Shown here piece by piece: positions 44,671 through 57,252 of a stretch of 64,000 nt of DNA. The stretch is from Copromyces sp. CBS 386.78 (Eukaryota; Ascomycota; Sordariomycetes; Sordariales; Sordariaceae): contig MU839093.1 in NCBI GenBank assembly GCA_030685235.1, forward strand, positions 248,001-312,000, read 5' to 3'. The notes below the pieces were generated by a model. The model made no database searches and was not told where the DNA came from. It was given only the letters and a program-made list of their open reading frames with translations. The position numbers and the translations under genes were made by a program. How positions within the stretch are numbered: the first letter of the stretch is position 1; every line of letters begins with the position of its first letter.

Positions 44671-45687
44671 TGCCTCACGGCCTTTCGATTGGCGATTCCG
44701 ATAAGTGTATGCTGGAAGGGATTCGCCGGAGCAGAAAAGGAGTGAGTGGTAAGGATTCCGGCACTTTTTTCTTCTTCTCTTTGGGTCCAGTTCATCAACG
44801 ACGGATACCCAGCCATCTGTTGTTGAACTTCAACCTCCCTGTGTCCCGCAGCTTGAGGCACCTGGTGAAACAAGTGTTGCCCATGTCGTTAACATCTGTC
44901 GTGCGCCCAGTGTCTTGAACCCTGGCTCACTGATGACTGTCTGCTTTGGTCTAATCCTGCACCGCCATGTGCCGTGGCTGGTGAACGCGTTCCATGACGA
45001 CAATATTGACGACGTTGCCGAGTCAGAGTTGTAAGCGCTGCTTTCTTCTCTTATGGGCGTCGTACTGGGCCTCGGACTAGCGTGGGATGGTGTGTCGGGG
45101 ATGTCTGAATGTGACAATTTGATGTGAAGCTGAGGTTAGGTAGGTATCGTGGTTGGAAATCCCATCTCGAACCGCGCCATTTACAAAAGTTGTGCAAGCA
45201 AGAAAGCCCATCTTACGCTAACACTTGGTCGCCATGTTTGCCGGCTAGACTGTTAGCTCCCGATAATCGCTGCATACGGTAGGTAGACATGATGACATTA
45301 CCTTCCTTATCAATGCCGAGTCCCGCGCACCTTCCGAATTGGGTCCTGTAGGATGTCAGGGCAGTCAGCCATTGGATGACCAAGTGACCACGGCGGGTAC
45401 CTGGACTCAATTGACCAATCGTATCACGCCAAATGGATGAACCCCCCCCCGCTTTACTCCTCACAGTTACATCTTTGTGTTGCTTGCACCTCCGAGAGCT
45501 GTCCGCGTGTCGCATCACGACATCTCCAGGCAGTTGTAGCGCCCCTCGAGTGCTACAAATTTGGTCTTTTCCCGCGGGCGGCAGTCCAAGATCCAACCTC
45601 GTGTCCTTCCTCCTTCCACAAACCAGACCTTGTTGTGGGGACAACGGCCGGGAAAGTATCACCACCAAAACAAACAAACACCAACCA
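44671..45687. other. Divergent promoter region
   Basis: It lies between the small membrane-protein gene (minus) and the amidohydrolase gene (plus). A 95-codon minus-strand ORF at 44830-45117 (MSHSDIPDTPSHASPRPSTT...) has some Ser/Pro-rich coding character but no partner exon that I could link. Confidence 0.45.
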
Positions 45688-48618
45688 ATGGACGAGAAGG
45701 GCGGCGGGCTGCCCCCGTACAGCGCCATAGCGCCTCCCCGTCCGGCATGGAAGAGGAAGAAGATGCTGCGCCGGTCCAGAGGCCTCAAGTTCCTCGCCGT
45801 CGCTTGCATGGGCTTCATTGCCTACGCCCAGTGGAAACAGCTCCCCTCGCGCTCCGAGCCCGTTAACGGCAACGTCACGGTCCACGGCTTGTCGGTGCAA
45901 CGCTTGCACGACGACCTCGCCACCTGCTCAAAGCTGCGCCAGAAACCCCAGGACCCTATCGGCGAGGGTCGCGACAAGAACGCCCGCTACATCGACGGCC
46001 AGGCCCCCACCCTCATCAAGAACGCCACCGTCTGGGTCGGAGAGCCGGCCAAGGGCACCTCTGCTGCCGATGCTCGCAATGGCAAGGGCTACGGCTGGAT
46101 CAAGGCCGACGTCTACCTCGAGTATGGCCTCATCAACAAGGTCGAGTCCGACATTGCCGCTTCCAGCCTGCCCAAGGGCACCCACGTCTTTGATGCCAAG
46201 GGCCGTCCCCTTACCGCCGGCATCATCGACATGCACAGCCATGCCGGCGTAGACTCGCTGCCTAGCCTTGACGGAAACGAAGATACCAACGAACTCTCGG
46301 CCGATATCACCCCCTTCGTCCGCTCCATCGACGGCATCCAGCCCAATGACCACCAGATCCAGGTCATCAAGTCTGGCGGTGTCACCACCAGCTTGGTCCT
46401 TCCTGGGTCGGGCAACAACATGGGTGGTGAGGCCTACGCCATCAAGCTGGCTGTTGGCAAGCCCGACGGTCGCAACGAGACCAGTGCTGCCGACATGCTG
46501 GCTGATCCCGAACGCAACTGGAGATTCATGAAGATGGCCTGCGGTGAGAACGCCAAGCGCGTTTACGGGAGAGTCGGAACCCAGGGCCCTACCAGCCGTA
46601 TGGGCGAGAGCTGGGAGTTCCGTCACGCCTTTGAGCAGGCGACCAAGCTGGTGCGCGACCAGGATGATTGGTGTGATAACGCCGCTGCAGTCGGCGTGCA
46701 GAACGTCAAGGGCTATCTTCCCCAGGAACTCAAGTGGGAATCGCTTGGTGCCTTGTTGCGCGGCCAGATTCACCTCAACACTCATTGCTACACCATCCCC
46801 GATCTCGAGGCTTTCGTCGACCACACCAACGAGTTCAAGTTCAAGGTCCGGGCGTTCCATCATGCCCATCAGACCTATTTGGTACCAGAGGTAAGTCAGA
46901 GAGAATTTCATCGGCTATCATGTTGCTAATGAAACGGTCAGATTCTCAAGCGCGCCTATGGTGGTGACCCCCCCGCCTCTGCCATTTTTGCCGACAACAT
47001 GTACTACAAGGCCGAGTCCTTCGTCGGTTCCGAGTTTGCCGGAAGGTACCTTTGGGACAACGGCTTGACGCCCATCTATGTTAGCGACAACCCGGTCCTC
47101 AACGCCCAGCACGTCCTGTTCGAGGCCGCCAAGGGCCACAAGTACGGCTTGCCCTACCACGCTGCCCTTGCCTCGGTGACCACCGCTCCGGCTGAGCGTC
47201 TCGGCTTTGGCAACAGACTCGGCAAGATCAAGCCTGGATTTGACGCCGATGTCGTGGTCTGGGACAGTGATCCTCTCGAGGTCGGCGCTACTCCCGTGCA
47301 GGTGTGGATTGACGGAACTGCCCAATACGAGAACCCTATCGAGTTGAAGAAGCCGGTTCCCAAGTTGATCTTCCCCGACGAGAGCGCTGCTACCATTGTC
47401 GAGGAACCCGTCGACATGACCTCGGTTGTCTTCCGTGGCATCACCAAGGTTCTTGGTGACATTGAGGTCAAGAAGGGCGAAAGCAAGGACACAGAGTTGT
47501 ACAGCGCCGTCATCCGCAACGGCAAGGTCGTTTGCGTTGGCGTCTGTACCGAGGAGGTGCGCATGGCAACTACCGCCAAAATCCCCGTCGTTCAGCTCAA
47601 GGACGGCCACTTTACTGGTTCTTTCACGGCCTTGGGCTCTCAGATCGGCCTAAACGCCATCGACGCCGAAGACTCCACCGACAACGGCGATAACGTCAAC
47701 GTCTTCACCCGCGCCGAGGATGCGCTCGCCCTCGACACCAAGAAGCTGCACGCTGCCTACAAGTACGGCGTCACCAAGGCCATCACTGCCCCCAAGTTCA
47801 CCGACGGCAAGACCCACCACGGCACCAGCGTCGGCTTCCTGACGGGCGCCACCAACTCCCTCGCCAAGGGCGCCATCTTCGCCAGCGACGTCGCCGTCCA
47901 CTACAGCCTAGACCCCAATGCCAAAGAAGCCGAGGGCATCCCCTCCCTCTCCGCGGCCGTGGGTGCCCTCCGCCGCAAGCTTCTCCAAGCCGCCACCAAG
48001 CTCAAGAAGAACGAAACCATGGAGCCCGCCGACGTCTACGCCGAGTCCACTTTCCTCCAAAAGGTCGTCAACGGCTCCCTTCCCCTCGTCCTCACCATCC
48101 ACAACGCCGACATGATCGCCGCCGCCCTCCGCGTCAAGAAGGACGTCGAGGCCGTCACCGGCGGCACCAAGATTCATCTCGCCATCTTCGGCGGCGCCGA
48201 ATCCCACCTCGTTGCCCATGACCTCGCTGCCGCGCACGTCGGCGTCGTCCTCGCTCCGCTCCAGAGCTACGCCACCTCGTGGGACCAGCGCCGCGCGCTC
48301 TCCGGTGCGCCGCTCACCAACGGCACGGCTATCGATGTCCTTATCGATGCTGGTGTCACTACGGCCATTGGCTTGGAGGAGGACTGGCTGGTGAGGGACC
48401 TCGGATTGTTGGCCGGCATCGCGTATGCGAATGGAGGCGGGAAGTTGAGCGAGAAGAGCGCGTTGGCGCTGGTTAGTGGGAATGTGTATAAAATTTTGGG
48501 GGCGAAGGAGCCCAAGGTTGAGGAAGGGCACTTTGTGGTTTATGAGGGGAGTCCGTTGAGGATTAATGGGAGGGTGAAGGCGGTTGGTGGGGGGTTGGGA
48601 TATGTTAGTGTTTTTTGA
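45688..48618 (+). CDS. Membrane-anchored amidohydrolase-superfamily protein
   Basis: Two exons (45688-46890, 46942-48618) over a 51-nt intron (GTAAGT, GCTAAT, GTCAG) encode 959 aa. The N-terminus is cytosolic and proline-rich with basic KRKKMLRRSR. It precedes a signal-anchor helix (FLAVACMGFIAYAQW, about residues 38-52), predicting a type II membrane protein with the enzyme in the secretory lumen or outside. The amidohydrolase fold is marked by a strand-1 metal motif DMHSHAG (residues about 182-188), the family core SGGVTTSLVLPGSGNNMGGE, AFHHAHQTYLVPE, IYVSDNPVLNAQ and KIKPGFDADVVVWD. The C-terminal 400 residues look like a second, metal-site-poor amidohydrolase half (AIGLEEDWLVRDLGLLAGIA, then a repeat of the GNVYKILG closing motif). 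Such proteins are often labelled imidazolonepropionase-like or CE9; the substrate is unknown. Confidence 0.85.
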
Positions 48619-49600
48619 GAAATGAGAAGTGAGTGTGAGTGGAAGGAAGTTGGAGATTTGATTTGATGATTGGTGGGACACTTTTTGGAATCATTTGGAA
48701 ACTATGGGTTGGATATGTGGCATGTGGCATGTTTGGATGGGTACCTTATGAATATTGATAACGACGTACATACGAAGGAATGATGACATGTTGTCTACAA
48801 GTGCGTTTGTTTACTAGTGCGTTTGTTTGTTTATTAACAGGAATCTCTCGTGATTCGAGAGTTTTCTCCCTGCTGTAATAATCGAGATGTGGGCGACCTT
48901 CTGTTGTAACCGGGATACCTACCTACCTACCTACCGTAGCTCGCGAGTCATGGGTTTGTTTCAAGATATATATATATAAATTTTTTTTTTTTTTTTTTAA
49001 TTTTTTTTTTTTTTTTTTTATTTTTTTTATTTTTTTTTTTTTCCTGTGCGAGGGAGTCATGGAATCCAATCACTTTTATAATCGCAGAACAGAAATTCCT
49101 TCCTACACTTCAAGTTGTACACATGATGATGATCACCTGCTGGACATACGTACGGTAAGGTAGGTAGAGCTTGGTCTTTGTTTCCATCTGGGGAAGAAGT
49201 TGAGCATGCAGCATGATAGTCCGCGCACTCGCCTGGATGCCATCCATACCTAGGTACCTTAAGTACATCTGCGGTTCTTTGGCCCGGATCATCACATTCA
49301 ATAGTCAGTCCAATCCAACTGGCTGCTTCTTCTTCACTAAGGTAGGTATGTTTTTGATTACTATTACATTTATGTACGGTACTTTGCATCTCCATCGTTG
49401 ATATATCTCAATCCAAGCATTTTCTTGGTATCCAATTTCAAGCCCCTCCTCTCAACCGACCTTCCTCCACCACAAACAAGTTCACCCCAGCACCAAATGG
49501 CCCCATCCAGTTCCTCCAAGCAACCATTTGGCCCATTCCTTCACCTTCTCCAGCCTTCATCTCCCTTTTTCGGGTTTTGGGGTTTTCACAAATGACAAAA
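48619..49600. other. Convergent 3' flanks with low-complexity tract
   Basis: It lies between the convergent amidohydrolase and permease genes. It holds an ACCTACC run (48917-48933), a long T/A tract and a scatter of GGTAGGTA motifs. No gene is seen. Confidence 0.5.
48966..49043. repeat. (TA)n then poly-T tract
   Basis: ATATATATATAAA is followed by about 65 bases that are almost only T with single A interruptions. Confidence 0.9.
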
Positions 49601-51726
49601 TCAGCACATAAACCGATAAATCCTCTTCCATCTCGGCCAGGTCATCCTCTCCTCCTTCTCCTGCGCCTTGATGATGCCCAACCGTCCAAAATCTCTCCGT
49701 CCCGTATCAACATCCATATCCTCGATCCGCACCACCCTCGTCTTATAATACAGCTTGTGGCAAATGGTAAACACCAACACCACCGGGATCGCCAAGCAGC
49801 TCAGGAAGAAACTGCTCACCCTCTCCTTGGCCGTCATCTCTTTGTCCTCTGTGTCAATAGGGTCGATTGCTACCCAGATTTGCAGCACCAGCACCAGGAG
49901 ATTGAGGAGAAGCCCGATCCAGGAGCCGATAACTCCGCCCTGAGCGCGGAAGGCAATGTCTTGCACCGAGCGGTTGTTATACGCCCATGCTTTGCGCAAG
50001 CGGATGTGAGCGAGGCAGGTGGATGCCCAGGTGAAGACGGATGCTAGTCCGGAAATGGCGAGGAGCCAGTCAAAGATGTTCCTTTGCGAGGGGACGTCCG
50101 CCAGATAGGCCAGCAGGCCGACCAACATGGTGACGACGATGGCTACGACCGGACGGCCGCGGCGGTCGACGTAGCCGAGGATGGAGGGGGCTTGGCCCAG
50201 TTCGGCTAGAGCAGCCAAAGTGCGCGAGGAGCCGTAGACAGCCGAGTTACCGACCGAGATGACCGAGATGAGAATAACGCCGTTCATAATGGACGGGAGG
50301 ACAGTGGCGCCGGCGGCTTCGATGGCGATGACGAAGGGCGAAGCGGAGGCGTCGGCGACGTTCTTGGCCGAGAGGAGACGGGGTTCGTTGTAAGGAACCA
50401 AAAGACCGATAAGGATCATGCTGACAATGTAGAAGAGCGAGATACGCCAGAAGACTTGCTTGATAGCGGTAGGTAGCGATTTACGTGGGTTGGCGGTCTC
50501 GGCGGCTGCCAGGCCAACGAGTTCAGTGCCGGCGAAGGCGAAGGCGGCGCTAACAAAGACGGAGCAGAGACCTTTGAAGCCATTGTGGAAAGCACCGGGG
50601 TCGGTCCAGTACTTGCCGCCGATGTAGCCTTCAGTGGGTGTGCCGCCTATGTTGATGACGATGCCTAGGAGACTTGGGAGGGTGTCAGATTGGTGGTGTC
50701 AAAGGATGTGAACACATGGACGGGGTCTGAGGGTTGGTTCAGCGGGATGGGGTTGAAAAAACTCACATGAATCCTACTACAGCGGTAGCCTTGATGATAG
50801 CAAAGATGAACTCTGCCTCGCCGTATCCTTTTGCGCCAAAGAGATTGATGATGAAGATGACGACCAGGAACATGGTCACGAATATGGATTTGGGAAGTTC
50901 CTTATTCCAGTACCCTATCGTCATGGCGCCTGCTAATACCTCAAGTGGCAAGACCACGATCCACTGCAGAGCATAGCTAGAAGGAGAGTGTCAGTCATTC
51001 TTTCTTTTCTTCTTTATACGGACTCGGAAGGTGCAAGACTTACTTCCATCCCATAGCAAATCCCCAACTTGGATCCAGAAACCTGGTCGAGAAGGCCGAG
51101 AACGATCCAGCCACAGGAAAGATAACCGCCAACTCGCCCAACGCCTGTATCGTGCAAAACATCATGACGCCAATGATGAGATATGCGATCAACACGCTCG
51201 CCGGCCCGCCATCACTCAACGCCTTGCCAGAGGCAACGAACAATCCCGTTCCGATGGACCCTCCAATGGCAATCATCTGCAGATGTCGACCCTTGAGCTC
51301 TCTAGCCAGCAGCGAGCTGGGCGTGTTGGTCTTGCTATTGCCCGGGCGCAAGTCATAGTACCTCGTGCCGCCGTGGTCGCGCGAGATGCTATGGGAAGAA
51401 TACCCGTGGGAGCTAGTGTTGTTGTCATCGTCGAGGTCGATATTGTCGTTGATGGTGCCGTCGCCGCGGCGGAAGGAGTCGACGAAGCGACTCATGGTGC
51501 CCTGTAAGCCTCCTCCCGCGCCACTACCACCACCAACAATGGATTTTGAGCGGGGACGGCTGCCGCCGGACGAGGCATCGGCAAAAAACTTGGCCCGGGA
51601 AGATGGAGATACGCCGCCAAAGCTGCTTCCCTCGGCTATGCTGCGCTGTCGACCATTGCCACTAATTCCGAGTCCGTGAGGGTGTGAGTAAGCGTGGAGC
51701 TCGATGTCCTGATCGAATCCTGTCAT
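49601..51726 (-). CDS. Amino-acid permease (APC superfamily, YAT/GAP type)
   Basis: Three exons (51726-51044, 50976-50767, 50672-49601) encode 654 aa. The first 140 residues are hydrophilic and Gly/Ser-rich, longer than in most permeases and a likely site of regulation. The transporter starts at LARELKGRHLQMIAIGGSIG and continues GTGLFVASGKAL, the helix-1 signature of the family. It continues with GWNYALQWIVVLPLEVLAG, AFAGTELVGLAAAETANPRK and SVGNSAVYGSSRTL. About twelve helices are present and the tail ends KRIYRFMC. The protein imports amino acids by proton symport at the plasma membrane; the exact substrates cannot be told from sequence. Intron 1 (67 nt) is canonical. Intron 2 (94 nt, GTGAGT) needs an AAG acceptor at 50673, because the nearby CTAG would shift the frame. 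Confidence 0.92.
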
Positions 51727-54342
51727 GTTTGAAAGAAGATGGTCGTCGATTTGCTGGTTACATTGACACTGATGACGTGAGGGTTTCCTTCATAAGGAGT
51801 GTGTATGAGTGTGCAAGTCGGAAGTCGATGATGATGATGAAAGAGACCAGTCGATATCGAAGGAGTGAGATATCTCTTGGCCTGACACAGTATGTGAGCC
51901 ACACACACACTTGTTCACTGCAGGCTAGAACCCGATGAACGAGAAGGGTGATGGGCTGTATAGGAAGGGTTTCAAGGTGCCTATGCAAGCTCGATGAATG
52001 AAGCCTTGGCCGAGGAAGCAAAATCGACCGACGAAAAGAATGACGGGATGTGGAGAGGAAACGAAGGTGGTCCCGGGTGTCCTAGTGTGGTACGTACTGC
52101 CTCTACCGTATAATGACAGGACGGAAGGCAAAGTACTGTAATTCTCGTGCGTGGTTCCGGTCTGGACCGCTTAAAAGGGTCTGTCTCCGGGGGGTGGACC
52201 GAGCTGACGGGATCGGATGAAGGAATTTTTTCTCGCGAAAGTTACCTTGTAGGAGGGTGTCGGATGCTGGATGTAAATGTAGTAGTATATGCAGAGTGGT
52301 TGGCAGTGCTGATGGGAATGGGATGGATGGTGGACTCGGATGTGTCCCCGTCGTCAGTGGTTTACGCTGTCTGACCCTTGAGAAGAAAAGAAGCTTCTCT
52401 CGTTTCGGTGTTTGTCCCGCAACCAACAGAGACACAAGTGAAGACAAAGACAGCACGAGTTTGCGATAGGGAAACCCGTGTCTTCCGTTGCGTATATCTG
52501 GGGGGATTCCGAGCTGACCCCTGGTCTTGTCTTGAACTCCGAGTTCCCTTGGAGGCTTCTAGGTTCCCCTCCTCCCCAAGTCTAACCTGGCTCCCCTGCT
52601 GTGCGTCACTGGGGACAGTATAGTCTAGCTTGGACTAGGATGACTGTTTCTGCATGTGCTATTTATTAGCCTGGGCTGTTTTATCGCTGCTACGCGGTTG
52701 GCTGAACCTCTTGACACTCTGCCACGGCAGCTTCCACAATGCCCAGAAGGCCGGTCTGATGAAGCGAGCTGCGAGTCCTGTGTCACTGGCACACCTCCTC
52801 CCTCTCCGATGTTCCGTCAGACGTCTCTAGGTATTACCCCTGAATATAGGGCTTGGGTGTGTGTGTGTGTGTGACCAGTCTTTGTTGAGATGAATTGCGG
52901 CACGGCAGGATCACGGGCCGTTGAATGTTGTCCAGTCTTTGGTTCTCCTTGGGAGAGAAGAAGCCGACGCAGCCGATGGACGGAAACAGTGAACGAAGTG
53001 ACCTGATGCAAAAAACGGGAGGACGGGCGAATGGCAAGAGTGCAATTTGGAAGAAAAGGAAATCACTTGAAATCCCAAAATTCCCCCACCCAACCAGTTC
53101 GCAGTTGCCAAAGTTGTACTGCTGGCTGGCTGCAGTGGAAGAAGTGAAGGAGCGTTCTGCTGCCCCCTTGCCCCAAATTGAATCTATCCCCGACCTCGGC
53201 CAAAGCTCACAAAAAAGGACCCACACGCAACAACGTCCCTGGCCCCACGGATTGGCGCCAAGAGCAGATGACAGTCTCCACTCCCACCTTAACAGAAGGT
53301 ACAACCACGTTGTCGCACAGTGGCCCTTGATTTGAGGCTTGGAGAGACTTCTGTCACAAGGGACCTTCCCGCTTTGAGTTTCATTCTTCTTTTCATCGAC
53401 CGACAGGAACGATGATCAAGGGTTGTTTCGAGATGTCTTCAGGTGTCCTGTCCTCTTAACTCCAGGCTTGCAAATGCCAACCTCATTTATCAATCATGCA
53501 TGTCACGGTGTCTTTGATCGCCCATCATCCATTGTGCGTGGTTTTTTGCAACTGAAGATTTTGCAATGAAAGTGGACATAACGACGCCATTCCAGACGCA
53601 GGCAAGAAGACGGATCGTTCTGCACACGGGAAGGATGCCACATCTTGTCGATTTACATCATCGCATATATTCATCACACCTGCCGTGTTTAAATAAACGC
53701 CACCAAGCCACTTCCCATTAACAGTGGTTCAAAACCATCCCCCCCATCACCTTCCTTAATGCCCATCACTCTAGAAGGAAAGAGCCAATGACTTTTCCCA
53801 AAGCTTGTATCTCTCATCGGCGACATCTCATCAAGGAGGCAATGGCGATCTGTAGTGGTGGGTGGATTCCATCATCAGTGACCCAATTGCAGGTGGGAAT
53901 CATTGTGGTTGCGCTGTGAGAAGATCAGTGGAGGTTGATAGACACCTAGGACCCCCGGACCCTGTGGGATTCTCTAAGCCCAGGGGGCCCCGGGGCTCCT
54001 TATCAACGCCCATTCGACAAACTATAGGCGCTACAGCCGAACCATTGTCAGCACGTCAGCTTCATGTTCGTCACCTTTCTGGCGTCGGGGTGTTTTCTTC
54101 TTTTTTTTTTCACTCTTTGTTCGGCATAGTCATGTCTCACTATCTGGGATCCGGCGGATTGGGCTTGAAAGGTCCGACCGAGGAATGGGGCCGAGGGACA
54201 CGGTAGTGATGCCGATAACGGGAAGCATGGAAACCCAACGAGGTCCGTTCGCCGGCTCATGAAACCCCTTGTGTTGTACCTGAAGCACGCAATTCTCGGA
54301 AGAGACCAAGACATATTGGCCTGGTCCTTGTTACCTTACCTA
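51727..54342. other. 2.6-kb upstream region of the permease, no gene seen
   Basis: Overlapping short ORFs only. It contains a (GT)n stretch at about 52855-52872. The last two bases (TA, 54341-54342) are the target duplication of the next transposon. Confidence 0.45.
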
Positions 54343-54445
54343 CTTGGGGGTTTGGGAAAAGTGGGACCTTTCTCACCCCCTCTTTTATAAAAGAGGGGGA
54401 AAATTTTTAATGGGACAAACTTTTATTATAGGACAGACCCTATAA
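54343..54445. repeat. Left terminal inverted repeat of the pogo-like element
   Basis: It pairs with 58148-58250. The outer 50 bp are nearly identical; differences further in are G/A or C/T transitions. A small internal palindrome, CCCCCTCTTTTATAAAAGAG, lies near 54375-54400. Confidence 0.85.
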
Positions 54446-56083
54446 TAAACCGCTAGTAAAATGACCCATCCCCATAGTAAACCACTACATTTCATATTAA
54501 TATAACAGCATTAGAAGCCTATAAGAGTTCGTAATATTACTTAATTAGGTAGTAAGTAAATAGATAAAAAGGTTATAATCTTTATTTATTATTTTCTGGT
54601 ATTAGTGCCTCCTTTTCTGGTGTAGGTGTTGGTATAAGTGTTGGTATAGGTGCTGGTGCCTCCTTTTCTAGTACTGGTGCCCCCTTTATTGGCGGAACTT
54701 CCTTTACAACTACCTCTATTCTTATTAGCGTACTATTTAGTAAGGCCTACTTTTATACCTCTATTCGTACTTGTATACGAAGTTTAACATCGCTCTCTAT
54801 CAGCTTTAAGACTGATTAGTATAGTATTTCTTCGAGAGTTTATAATCGTAATAGAGTAGAAGCGAAGGTAGAGGTAGGGCGAGATATTAATAGCCTAACG
54901 GTAGGGTGAGGTATTGATAGCCCAGTTTGTATAGGAGGTTTAGGTATAAGTTTGGGTGTAATTGGCGGGAGTATTAGTAAAGTTTGGTTATCCACCCCCC
55001 TCACCCCTATCCTCCTCTTCGTCGTCGTCGTCTTCCCTATTATATATTACTTTAAATATAACTTTATTATTATTATCGTTATTAATAAGGGTGCTTTCGT
55101 CTTCGACTATAGAATTAATAACTTATATATTAATACAAACAGCAATTTGCGAAGCTGTTTCTATTTTTAGGGGGGCGGGCGGGCGAAGGGGGGAAGATAA
55201 GACTTTTAGATTATTATTTAAAATCTTATCTAGAATAATATTTAGCTAATTATTATTAAATAAATTATTATCAATATCCCCCTATATTCGCTTAATTGCA
55301 TTTAATATTAATATACCTTATATATCCATTACGAATAATCCCCCTTTATTTTTATCTTTACCCTTATCCTTCTCGTTAAGGATATTTTCGTTAAAAATAG
55401 GTATAAACTTATCGCTTTCCTTCTTCTTCAATTAATTATCCTAATATACTTTCTAGTATACTTTCCCTTTATTTCCTTCTTTATCGTTAACTTAGTTATT
55501 ATATACCTACTTCTTCGTTTTGTGCCCCTCTATTTTAATAGCCCTCGCTTATTTTTTTAAGTCCTTTTACTATTTTTTATTAGCTCTTTTTATAGCTATT
55601 TAGTTAAGATTGCCTTTTAAAAGAAATAGTTTTTCCCCCTCTCTAGGGACTTTAATAACCCGCCGCTTTATTTTACGGTCGAGGTTAGCAGCTTTTTCCT
55701 TATTTTAACGGTTGTATTTTTAAACCTTATCGTAAGTTAAAGGAGTTTTATAAATAATAATTTTAGTATTGTAATAACGAATTCGAGTAGGAGAGTTGAA
55801 GAAATGTTAGTATTTATTTTTAATATAGGTAATAATTTGTATGGCTTCTTTGAAGCGGTCTTCTTAAGGGAGCAACGAAGGTAGGGCGGAATTAAATTCC
55901 TTGGGCTATTTTATTCGGATTTGAAATAGGATTTTAGTCCAGTTAACGGGATATATTCTAGTATTTTTGAATTTATTAAAAATATTGTGCGCGGTTAAAT
56001 TATTATCGAGGATATATTAAAACGGCGGGGATAATATGGTTAATCGAAGAAAGAAAAGGTAATAATAGGGGGATGGTAGTAGC

Positions 56084-56165
56084 GGGAGGGGGAGAAGGAG
56101 GGGGAGAAGGAGGGGGAGAAGGAGGGGGAGAGGGAGGGGGAGAGGGAGGGGGAGAGGGAGGGGGA
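56084..56165. repeat. 12-bp minisatellite GGAGGGGGAGAA/G inside the transposon
   Basis: About seven purine-rich 12-bp units, the first four with GAGAAG and the rest with GAGAGG. A G-rich island in otherwise AT-rich RIP DNA, consistent with expansion after the RIP damage. Confidence 0.9.
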
Positions 56166-56839
56166 TAATTAATTTTAAATTCGCGTACGAAGGTAGTACG
56201 AGTAAAATTAAATTCCCCCTTTTAAATAAACTACTTTAATACTTATTAATAATGAGATTTGAAGGACGAAAATACTTTAACGTTAAAAAGTTATATTATA
56301 TAGGTTAAATAGGGAGGTAATATTATTAAAATAATATTAAAGGTATCCGTATACTTTTTAACTTTTATCTTGTAATACCCGTTAAAGCCGTCGATAATTA
56401 ATAGGCGGTAAATAAGTTTGTAAAGCTTTTTTAAACCAATGCCGCTAATAAGGTCGTTAAATTTTATATTAGTAAAATTTACCCTATATTAATTATAATT
56501 AAATTAATTTCGAAAAAAGAACCCCTCTTTTTTATTTTCGGTATTATTACTAACTAGTTTACAGGTATCCTACTATTTTAACTTCGTAAAAGTAGGCGAT
56601 AAGTAGAAGGAGTAATAATTAAAATACTTTAATTAATTAAACGTAAATTCGCTATTCGAAAAGCCGGTTAGTAATTTAGCGAATTGTACGGAATTATCGA
56701 AGTCGTTATTAATAAAATCTTTTATTAGATCCGTTTTAAAGATTATATAAATAGGGATAGATTTGCTAATTAAATTTATATTAACTATTAATATAGCCGA
56801 CTTTCTATTAGCAATATCGTTAATTTTAGGTTATAAAAA

Positions 56840-57252
56840 GAGAAAGTCTTTTCGGACCGTAGCAAATGTCTTTTCGCACTGTAATTAAAAAAGGCTTTTA
56901 GAAGTAACTCAGCCAAATTAAGATCGTAGCATATAAAAAGTATATCAGAATTTTTATTTATTTTCCTTATATAATATAATGTATTGGGCGTACTTAGGCG
57001 CCCTCTATAGCCCTTAGTATATAATAAAAGAAGAAAAAACTATTTATTTACTTTAAATTTAGAATATTTCTATTGAGTCTTTCCTTTAGATAAATATATT
57101 TATAGCAATTGGACTATGAAATAGAGTAGAAAATTACAAAAATTCTGATATCATTTTTATACTGACAACTTCTTATTTGGCAAAGTTATACTTAGTAGTA
57201 TTTTTGATAACGGTGCGAAAAGACATTTGCTACGGTCCGAAAAGACATTCTC
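56840..57252. mobile_element. Nested hAT-like MITE, 413 bp, 8-bp target duplication
   Basis: The 8-bp sequence TATAAAAA flanks it on both sides (56832-56839 and 57253-57260). The ends are inverted copies of about 43 bp beginning GAGAAAGTCTTTTCGG on the left and GAGAATGTCTTTTCGG on the right (read on the complement). Each contains two direct copies of the subterminal word GTCTTTTCGNAC. There is no coding capacity. An 8-bp duplication with subterminal repeats fits the hAT superfamily. The TIRs are almost unmutated although the host transposon is destroyed. Confidence 0.85.

Noticed and set aside
44830..45117. 95-codon minus-strand ORF
   Set aside because: Some Ser/Pro-rich character but no recognisable domain or splice link; left as intergenic.
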